Source of the DNA: Iphinoe sp. HA4291-MV1
Lineage (GTDB): Bacteria; Cyanobacteriota; Cyanobacteriia; Cyanobacteriales; Nostocaceae
Assembly: GCA_019359415.1 (NCBI GenBank)
Contig: JAHHHH010000033.1
Span: forward strand, 1 to 64,000
Direction of reading: 5' to 3'
Length of the DNA stretch: 64,000 nucleotides
Of the stretch, positions 49,301 to 57,200 are shown in pieces; within the stretch, counting starts at the first letter, position 1; every line of letters starts with the position of its first letter. The notes under the pieces were generated by a model. That model saw only the letters and a list, made by a program, of their open reading frames with translations, did no database searches and was not told where the DNA came from. A program made the translations under genes and the position numbers.

Positions 49301-51298
49301 TCGCAAAAGCTGTTGGCTCAACAACACTGATGGCTTAGTTTCTACCAACATTAATTGTAATCGCTCCCAGGAATCGGTAGGGTCTAGGGACAAATAAGCC
49401 CCACCCGCCTTGAGAATACCCAACAGCCCTATTACCATCTCTAAAGAGCGCTCTACGCAAATGCCCACTATCACCTCTGGTCCTACCCCTAGGGTTTGTA
49501 GGTGATGCGCTATTTTGTTTGCTTTTCTGTTCAACTCATCGTAGGTAAGTTGTTTGTCTTCAAACACAACTGCCACTGCGTCCGGCGTTTTCAAAGATTG
49601 CGCTTCAAATAGCTGATGTACGCACAAATGTTTGGGATGATCTGCTGGAGTATTATTCCACTCCACAAGCATCTGGTGTCGTTGGGCTGCACTAAAGAGC
49701 GGTAACTCTGATAGCTTTTGATGGGGATTAGTAACAATCCCTGACAGCAGAGTTTGAAAATGACTCATCATGCGAGTTATTGTTGCCTGCTCAAACAAAT
49801 CAGTACTGTACATCAAATACCCACGAAGACCCTCTGCACACTCCCACATGTGAAACTCTAAATCTAATCTTGCCACTTGTAGATTGTTTGTGTCCATAGG
49901 AGAAGTGAGCGTCAGATTCTTGAGTGCTAATGTCTCTGGTTTCTTCTGCAGGGTGAATACCACTTGGTACAACGGGTTGTAGCTTAGAGAACGTTTGGGT
50001 TGTAGTTCTGCCACCAAGCGATTAAAGGGTAAACCTTGGTGAGCATAGGCTGACAAAGCGACTTTTTGCACCCGCACCAATAACTCTCGAAACGTTGGGT
50101 TGCCCGACATGTCAGTACGCAGCACCACAATATTGGCGAAACACCCAATCAACCCCTCAATTTCCGTTAGATTACGGTTGGCAATAGGAGACCCCACGAC
50201 AATATCTTGCTGACTTGTGTAGCGATACAACAAAGTTTGGAACGCTGCCAAGAGCGTCATAAACAGACTGACTCCCTCCTGCTGACTCAAGGACTTAAGT
50301 GCCGAGCTTAAGCTTTTGGGTAGCTCGAAGAATTGTCTAAACCCCCGAAAGCTTTGAACTGCCGGTCGTGGATGGTCTATGGGCAGTTCCAACACAGCTG
50401 GAGCGCTTTGGAGTTGTTGTTTCCAGTAGGTTAACAGTGTCTTTTCTACCTCCCCCTGCAACCATTGATGCTGCCAACAGGCATAGTCGGCATACTGAAC
50501 AGGTAGCTTAGGTAATGGTGTTAGCGTAGCTTGCCGTAAGTCCTGCGGAGGCTTGTGCCAAGCGCGTAGCATCTCCGTGAGGAGAAGGCTGGGTTGGCTA
50601 GTACAAAAGGCTTCATAGAGAGCTGCTAACTCCCGAATAAAAACGCTCATTGACCAACCATCAAAAACAATGTGATGTATCGTTAGCAACAAGACATGTT
50701 CCGTTTCTTCTAAGTGTAACAGCAGGACACGCAATAAAGGTCCAGTAGCCAAGTTGAAGCGGTACTGAGATCTTTCTGTAGTTATTCGTTGCGCTTCAAT
50801 CTCCCGTTCACCATGAGAAAGATGCCGCAGGTCTACTGCTGGCATCGTTAAATTCAGGGTTGAGGCGATAATCTGAATCGGTTGTCCATCAATTTGAGTG
50901 AATGTAGTCCGTAAAACTTCGTGGCGTCGGATAATTTCGTTTATGCTTTGCACAAGCGCGACGACGTTAAGGGAACCATGAAGGCGCAAACCTAGTTGCA
51001 TGTTGTAAGAAGGGTGACTTGGTTCCATCTGGTCGTAGAACCAAATTTGTTCCTGGGGGAAAGACAGAAGCAAATCCTGCTCTCGTGAAACTTTTACCAG
51101 GGGCAGCAGGTCAGTATCACTTGCGCTCATGTTGTCATGCCGCAGTAGCATCAACAATTCTGTCTTTTGCTTAACTAGTAAGTCACGTATCTGTTGTGTC
51201 AGTACTCCCTTTGCAGCACGAACACGCAATTGGTCACCATCAGCACTCAACTTCACACCTGCAAGAGAAAGTTCCGCTATTAGTTGCTTAAGGTTCAT
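43346..51298 (-). CDS. NRPS: docking-C-A(inactive)-AMP ligase-KR-T-TE
   Basis: The 2650-residue synthetase starts with a TubC-type docking domain (1-52). A condensation domain follows (about 65-510, HHIVFDG at 208-214). The first adenylation domain (about 560-1050) has lost its P-loop ('LAYILYSSRRGVLVEHRG') and its A10 Lys ('TATGQVDEQAL'). A second AMP ligase (about 1140-1720) is intact ('LTSGSTGVPK', 'FDTGDLG', 'TTSGKIQR'). Then come KR (about 1880-2200, 'GGLGGIG'), carrier ('FFSLGGHSVLAVRL') and thioesterase ('GGYSFGGMVAFEMA') domains. AMP ligase plus KR suggests activation and reduction of an alpha-keto acid, and C would form an ester or amide. It is coupled to the PKS by an ATGA overlap. 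Confidence 0.85.
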   Translation of the reverse strand: MNLKQLIAELSLAGVKLSADGDQLRVRAAKGVLTQQIRDLLVKQKTELLMLLRHDNMSASDTDLLPLVKVSREQDLLLSFPQEQIWFYDQMEPSHPSYNMQLGLRLHGSLNVVALVQSINEIIRRHEVLRTTFTQIDGQPIQIIASTLNLTMPAVDLRHLSHGEREIEAQRITTERSQYRFNLATGPLLRVLLLHLEETEHVLLLTIHHIVFDGWSMSVFIRELAALYEAFCTSQPSLLLTEMLRAWHKPPQDLRQATLTPLPKLPVQYADYACWQHQWLQGEVEKTLLTYWKQQLQSAPAVLELPIDHPRPAVQSFRGFRQFFELPKSLSSALKSLSQQEGVSLFMTLLAAFQTLLYRYTSQQDIVVGSPIANRNLTEIEGLIGCFANIVVLRTDMSGNPTFRELLVRVQKVALSAYAHQGLPFNRLVAELQPKRSLSYNPLYQVVFTLQKKPETLALKNLTLTSPMDTNNLQVARLDLEFHMWECAEGLRGYLMYSTDLFEQATITRMMSHFQTLLSGIVTNPHQKLSELPLFSAAQRHQMLVEWNNTPADHPKHLCVHQLFEAQSLKTPDAVAVVFEDKQLTYDELNRKANKIAHHLQTLGVGPEVIVGICVERSLEMVIGLLGILKAGGAYLSLDPTDSWERLQLMLVETKPSVLLSQQLLRERLPKHQAQVLCLDSSGEVIAQQSDENLTSKATPENLAYILYSSRRGVLVEHRGVAGRLDWLQKTFALSKSDAVLHKAPLTQDTAVWEIFWPLVHGGRLVIALPQGEYSSKYLQRVIAEQKVSVIHFVPSVLYTLFKDLSENTVASLSLLRCVLCSTEPLHNTVLDALFQHLSCELYNLYGLPEAGTELAAQVYRYRNTLDELLVSHLNNNLSMYVLDKYMQLVPIGVTGEIYVAGKGLFRGYLHHPEETAQRFVDNPFSEVPHKQLLRTGYLGRRLNDGKLEILGISDRQVWISGFRIDLNEVEATILQNTSVKDCVVLARSTETFKQELVAYVVPAGPFSPEQLQSHLQVVLPPNSHLCTFVLLTSLPLTATGQVDEQALTRTEVIDSDLVQRWEKQIQTISEIDQFVVTVQAQVENLPALHLSTLVPKWQTTLIQPFGVSTDAFLLEVPNVAQAKPQAMALSDGGPLVRDEHAPKTLTEALLCTAAKYPDKGLIHVQPDSSVIIQTYASLLEEAKCILNGLYQMGLKPYDKVILQIENLRDYFPILWACILGGIIPVTVAVASSYEETNGIVNKLYKTWHLLDQPCILASGHLISPLSGLGKFLPITDLKVFSIDQLRIYPPSEYIHPSHPHDIVFLQLTSGSTGVPKCIQETHQGIMCHIHASQQFNDYSSSDISLNWLPVDHVVPLLTFHLKDIYLGCQQIQVKTNLILADPLKWLDLIETYQVTHTWSPNFGYKLVSDRLSKVQDRVWNLSSIKFFMNAGEQVTLPVVRDFLQQVTPFKVRTNAMQPAFGMAEVCTCMTYNNSFNLKSGWHRFRKDSLGGRLEAAQQKDATTTTISFIDLGAPVPGTQIRIVDENNQLLSEGVIGHLQIKGDVVTPGYLNNAIANQKAFVGDGWFDTGDLGFILNGRLTLTGRQKEMIIINGTNYYCYEIEDVVNGIDGVESTYVGACAVDNPSTGTEGLVIFFTPVVEGLEEKIKLIKAIQAKIVSNLGISPTYVVPIAKQDFPKTTSGKIQRTQLKKLLEAGQFQEILKEIDIQLQNANTLPDWFYRKIWRPKEVMSLNRQLIVGKSLVFLDSLGLGTYLCTELSQFNRGCVRVQAGADFAKLTSNDYRINPNEPKHYLQLLESLSKDGFQIDLILHLWTYNDYAGEISSLDGLEQAQYQGTYSLLFLAQALAQVQSHTQAQLYVIASHTQPTSPSDKIAYEKTPILGLMKTISQEMPALKCCHVDLPVDQVEVNATRIFQEIRVMQSDKEVAYRNGQRLIPRLSKVNLTQEKKQEIPLKHGGMYLVTGGLGGIGVEIAKYLLTHYQVRLLLVSRTSLPQRNAWEAHLEKADDTISQSIKTLLVLEQLGGEILYQAVDVCDFAQLQQVVEQAKSHWKSELDGVIHLAGIFHECLLQEETQDKFAATLRPKLLGTWALHQLVKERPNSIFISFSSVNGFFASATVGAYAAANSFLDCFSYYQRYQNPLRSYCFAWSMWDEVGMSRSIKDKELFRALGYHTITIEQGLYSLLAALYHNQAQLFVGLDGSNQHIQEYTETTSYQTQELLAYYTTKAEQTPITKLQELVVCDRFQTQSNCQFLQLQEMPVTADGNIDYRELPVPNWASSKRKKDFVAPRDPLESQLAQIWEELLEIRPIGITDNFFSLGGHSVLAVRLIAQIQKSFGKEIALSTIFQKATIEHLASILRQQSSFLNQSPLVPIQPNGSKRPFFCVPGSYDNTTILHNLAHHLGKEQPFYGLEPLSLDGESKPHTRIEDMAAYYIEAIQSIQTSGPYLLGGYSFGGMVAFEMATQLHQQGYEVALLALLDSSVPGYKTNKLDFDGDDAAWLNTITSVFENIYGKSLNVSEEALKVLAPDEQLNYFKQRLQMMNLLPADVGIKQLRRMMQVFKTNYQSASVYMPQAIYPARVTFFKASEMDAVSNAYSEILDELRLDWDKFSAQPVDIHLVPGDHITMLSEPHVQVLAQQLTMCIERSQVDD

Positions 51299-54200
51299 AG
51301 AGTAATTTCCTCCAGATCTTCACTAGATTCAGTCGATGGTGACTCTGATAGCTTTATACTCGCTAACGCTAATTGCTCAAGGGAAATTTCTGCTAGCTGG
51401 GAAATGCTCAAACCCTGCATGATTTTCATTGTGGACAGATTCACCCCGCTCTCCCTTTTGAGACGATTACTTAGCTCAACAGCCATTAGAGAATCAAGCC
51501 CTAGTTGCAGTAGCGATCGCCTGATGTCCAGTTTGGCGACAGCAATTCCCATTATTTTTGCTACTTGTTCTTTAATACGAAACACCAACAACTGCTCTTG
51601 CTCTGCTGGTGTTGCCGATAATAAAGCGCTGTAGCTCAAATTTTCTTCACCATTCTCAGCATCTGCCTGTTCTGAGACTGCTGCTGCCTTATTCAGGTAA
51701 GAAAACCTTGGTGATGCACCAGCCGGATGAACTTGGCTCCATCGATGCCAATCTGCATCCACTACTCCCGTCTGAACCGCCTCTGGTTGGAGTAGTAATT
51801 CTCCCATTTTCTTCAGCACTTGCTGCAGTGGCAAAGGTTGAATTCCAAGTCGCTTGAGATGTTCAGCAACATCAGCGTTGCGGGTAACATAACCAACATC
51901 AGCAATAGAACCCCAATTGATGGTTAGAGCTGGCAGACCGATTGCATGGCGGTAATGAGCCAGCGCGTCAAGAAAAATATTAGCAGCTACGTAATTTCCT
52001 TGTCCTGGATTTCCTACGAGTGAAGTGAAAGAAGAGAACAGCAAGAAGAAATCCAACGGTGTATTTAATGTCTGAGTATGCAAATTCCAGGCTCCAAGCA
52101 TTTTGGGTGCCATGACTTTGTGCATACGCTCCCAGTTCAGTTGCAGCACAAGAGCATCGTCAAGTACCATTGCAGCGTGGATAATACCTCTTAACGGCGG
52201 CAGAGACTGACTAATGTCAGCTAGAATGCTTTGAACTTGCTGTTGTTGAGTTACGTCTGCTTTAGCAACAACAACTTCAGCACCCGACTCTTTCATGGCT
52301 TCTATGGCTGTTGAAGCTGCTGTTGAAAGCACATCGCTCCGTCCCATCAGTACTAAGTGTCGCGCCCCGTGTTCCACTAACCACTTCGCCACCGCTAAGC
52401 CAATACCACCGAGTCCACCAGTGAGCAGGTAAGTTCCATCACTGCGAAATGTGATTGTTTCCTCACATGAAGGAGCCAACCTGACCTTTGGGTCTTGCAA
52501 ATCTACTACAATTTTGCCGATGTGCTTGGCTTGTGCCATGTAGCGGAAAGCACTTACTACCCGCGAGATGGGAAATACCCGATGAGGAAGCGGGTGGAAG
52601 GTTCCTTTGTTAAAGTATTGCATCAATTCGCACAGTAAAGAACCGCAAAAATCAGGGCGTTCATGTGCAAACCGATCAAGATCCACAGCAAAGAACGATA
52701 AATTCTTTTGAAAAGGTCGTAGCCCTAACTTGCTGTTGCTGTCAATATCCCGCTTGCCAATTTCTATAAAACGTCCATAGGCTCTTAAAACGGAGAGGCT
52801 CTTGGGGATAGCCTCTCCGGACATTGAGTTGAGGACGATATCTACGCCTTTACCACCTGTCAGCTCCATGACTTCATCAGCAAACGCTAACGATCGGGAA
52901 TCCATGACGTGCTGCACGCCCAAGTTCTTGAGAAACTCCCGCTTTTGTGGACTACCCGCTGTGGCAAAGATTTCTGCACCAGCTGCAGTGGCAATTTGGA
53001 TGGCAGCAAGACCCACACCCCCAGCGGCAGCATGGATGAGAACCCGTTCTCCCTTACTGATTCGCCCTAAGTAGTGTAAGGCGTAGTAAGCAGTTAGGAA
53101 AACTAGAGGAATTGTGGCAGCTGACTCAAAACTGAGATGTGCAGGCTTATGCACCACTAAACGGATATCTGTAATTACATAAGTGCCAAAGCTGTGAGGA
53201 GCAAGAGCAACGACTTCATCTCCTATCTCAAATCCTTCAACGCCAGAGCCAATTGCAGTAATAATTCCTGTACATTCTAGACCAAGAGCTTGTCCAAAAA
53301 AATTACCCTCTAAATTAACATCGGCCAGCAAGTTCATTGCCTTAGCTACGTCTTTGAAGTTAAGACCTGTAGCAGAAACCTGAATTTCAACCTCTCCAAG
53401 ATCAGGTTTTTGGCGTGTCGTTGCCCGCAGAGTCAGGTTGTCGAAAATTCCAGGTGTGGAATTTTCTAAACGAAAAGCTTGAGGAGTCGCAGTTACAGCC
53501 TGTTCTGGGACTGAACCAATATCTGTAGATGATAAGAGCATCAACCGATGGACATAACGAGCTTCACCCCGCAGAGCGATTTCATCTTCTCGTTCATCTG
53601 AGCATAACTCGTCAAACAGAGATTGAATTTCTGACGGGGAGGTAGTAGAACTAAGATCAACCATCGTGCAACGAAAATCTGGATGTTCGTTGACGATCAC
53701 CCTACCTAAGCCCCACAAGGGATACTGGGCAATTGAAAGAGATTTAACTTCTTCTCCCACGCTTTGAAGACCACGAGTTACTAAAAATAGATGAGGGGAA
53801 TGGTTCCAACCAACTTTCACCAATGCCTGAACCAAGTGAACTACGCTCAAGACACCTACTGTCTGGGCTGATTCTAAGGAAGAAATTGTGGTCTGCTCTA
53901 TGGGAGGTGCGTCTAAACTCCAGAGGTGGATTATACCACGACAAGGAGACTGAGCGCTGTTAACTGTTTCCAGAACTTGTTGTATATCTTCTAAATGTTG
54001 CGTTCTGATTTGGAAGTGATTGTCATCAAGCTGAGAAAAAGCTGTTCCGGGCGAGATGAGAATCGGGTTTTGTGAGTGTTGTTTAAGCAAATTTGCTAGC
54101 TGCTGACTAACGCCGAAGCTGTCTGCAAAAATCAACCAGCTTTCTTGTTTTTCTGGTTGATGGGAAACGTTTATTTTCACAGCAGATTCTTGCTCAAAAT

Positions 54201-57200
54201 TAGAAGCAGTAGCTATGATCACAGTTTGTAGAGATTCCTCATTTGCCTCTGGATCTCGAATTCCGGCAACTTCCTTAAACCCTACCTCTATGAGCAAATT
54301 GTGCCATTTTTGAAAACTAAGGATTGGATGTGACGGTCGTAAATCCAAATCAGAAAATAGCCACCAGCCTTTGAGTAATCCGAATACCAAGTCGTTCCAA
54401 CGTGGGGATTTGGTGAACTCCAGCAAAACTAGCAACCCATCCGATGCCAAAAGCTGTTTGACATTCTTCAGTGTTTTACGCAAATCAGTTGTCGCGTGCA
54501 GTGCATCTCCAGCCAGAATTAAATCAAACGAATGCGGCGAGAAACCTTGAGCTATGGGATCAACTTCAATATCTAATAGTTGATATTCAACAAACGGATA
54601 ATCGTGAAACTTCTGCTGAGCTTGAGCAGTGAAGACTTGGGAAACGTCAGTAAAAACATATTGTGAGCGATTGATTGGAAGTAGAGGAAATACATAAGAA
54701 GCTAGGAAGCCTGTACCGCCACCAATCTCTAAAATCCGCACTGTTCGTGCTTGAGGTAAACTTGCAATTGATGCCGCGATCGCATGTTGCATCAGCAGGT
54801 TATAGATCCTATAGGTGGGCGAATCTTGGTACAAATGCTCAGATGTTGTCAAAGACTCTTCCGGGAAAATCAGTCCTAAAGGGTCAACATTACCTCGTAA
54901 GACGTCCGCTAACTGCTGCCCACATCTTCCCAGCAGCGTCAGTTCCGCTAAGTAACTAGGATATTGAGCTATAAGCTCTTGCCAAATCTGATCTGGCTCT
55001 TTTAATTTTAGTATCTGACGGACTGACCATTGCTTGTCTACCTGACTCAGCACACCATCTTCTTGTAATATTTCCAGTATTCGACCCAGAAGACGTTTGT
55101 GTTGCTCAGCGACGCCTAATTTTTCTGCAAGAGTTTCCGCATCAACGTGTTGGTGTAATTGAGGCTGCCAACCGAGTTGTTGAAAGGCTTGGAGAATGTA
55201 AGCTGTACACAAAACATCCAACTGCGGCTCTACTGCCGAGTAGTAATCCTTCATTCTCAGATATTTACTCAACCGGGCTGCTTCAGGTTGGACAACCTCA
55301 GCAATTTGCTTTGGAGAGGGCAAATAATCAGGTTGCAAGTAAACCAACTCTTGACCTGGGCGTGGCTTCCATTGCCATCGATATTCATGAAGATAATCGT
55401 CAATTTTGTTTGGAGTAGCTGCTACATGTGTTTTTTCCAAAAACTTGTAGCGGAATCCTTGAATTTCTACCAACACGTTCCCCGCATTATCCAGCAGTCG
55501 AATATCTCCCTTGAAACTAGTGGCGCTTCGCTCCACCACACGAGCGTAGCTCCAAACTTCCAATCCAGGACGAGCATAGACCCGAAATCGGCGAATCTCA
55601 ATCGGTAGGTAAAGGCTGTCTGCTTTATCGCCTAAAAAAGCCCTTAAAAGAACCTGAAAACAGGCATCAAGAATAGCTGGATGTAGCTGATAGTCCTCAA
55701 CTTCTGTCTGTAGCGCAGAACTGACCTGTATCTTGGCCAGTGCTTCTGCTTCACCACAAAAGAACTGCTCAATTCCTTGAAAATAGGGACCATACTCAAG
55801 TCCCGTTTTTTGAAATTGCCGATAGCAATCGTTATGATGAATCTCTTTTGGACAACGGCTTTTGTACTCATCCAGTACAACCGATTTTGGCGCTGAGCTA
55901 TATGAAGTGTGGCTTAGCTTTCCTGTGGCATGTTTTGTCCAGGATTCTTCAGTGTCTTTGGCTCTACTGTAAATATCGAAAGATGTTTGATTTGAATCGA
56001 GAATCAATTGTAGCGAGGGTGTTTCGTTGTCGGGTAAAGGCAGTGCTCGCAGAAACTCAATTTCTTCTAAAACATAAGGCTCATTACCGAAAGTTTCTTT
56101 TGCAGCAGCCAGAGCCATTTCTACATAAGCTGCTCCTGGGTAGACTGCGACTCCTTGAATGCGATGATCCTCAAGATAAGTAAGTTGCTGCTTATCTATT
56201 AATACATCCCACACTGGTTGTGCCGATTTCAATTTGCATCCCAGCAGAGGATGAATTTGTGTTGAGAGCATAGCTCGTAAGGAAGTTTGTCCCAACCTGG
56301 CTTGCTGCGATTCTGAGGATTCACTCCAATAACGCTCTCGTTGCCAAGGATAAGATGGAAGCCGTACGAGTTGACCTCCTTGCGGATAGAGCAAATTCCA
56401 ATCAATTGGGTATCCGAGGGTGTAGAGCTTACCAACAGACCCTAACATCATTGCTCGTTCCGGTTCTTTGCGTCGTAGTGAAGGAACTACGGTTGCTGTT
56501 TTGTTAGCTGTGGCAAAGCATTCAGAAATGTAACTTGCCAGGACTGGATGAGCGCCAATTTCTAGGAAGAGGTCATACCCTGCTTGCATGAGTCCGTCTA
56601 CTGCTAAAGCAAACAGAACTGGCTCCCTCATGTTTTGCCCCCAGTAAACAGCGTCTACTTCTGGCCCATAAACCTGCTGCCCTGTAACGGTAGAGAACAG
56701 GGGAATGGTTGCTGGTTGCGGGTTAATGCCTTGGAGCAAATCTGCTAATTCTGCCTTCAAAGGTTCCATCAAGATACTATGATAAGGAACTTCCACTCGT
56801 AGGAATCGGCAGAAAATCTCCTTTTGTTCTAAAGATTTCGCAATTTCTGACAAGGCTTGGGCATCCCCGGATAGGGTAAGACCTTGTGGGCTGTTGATAG
56901 CGGCGATGGAAACCCTATCTTCGTATCGGGCGATCGCACTTTGAGCTTCCTGTTGTGTCAGAGCGATCGCTAACATCTTGCCAAGTCCAGCAGTGGTTGC
57001 TTGCAAGCGGCTGCGATGGAAAATCACCCGGATAGCGTCTTCTAGACTCAGAACTCCGGCAACATGAGCAGCTGCCACTTCGCCTACACTATGACCAACA
57101 ATCGCATCTGGAATAATGCCCCAGCTGCGCCATAAAGCACACAGCGCAACTTGCACAGCAAATATGGAGCACTGAGAGACAAGGGTTTCATTGATGCGAG

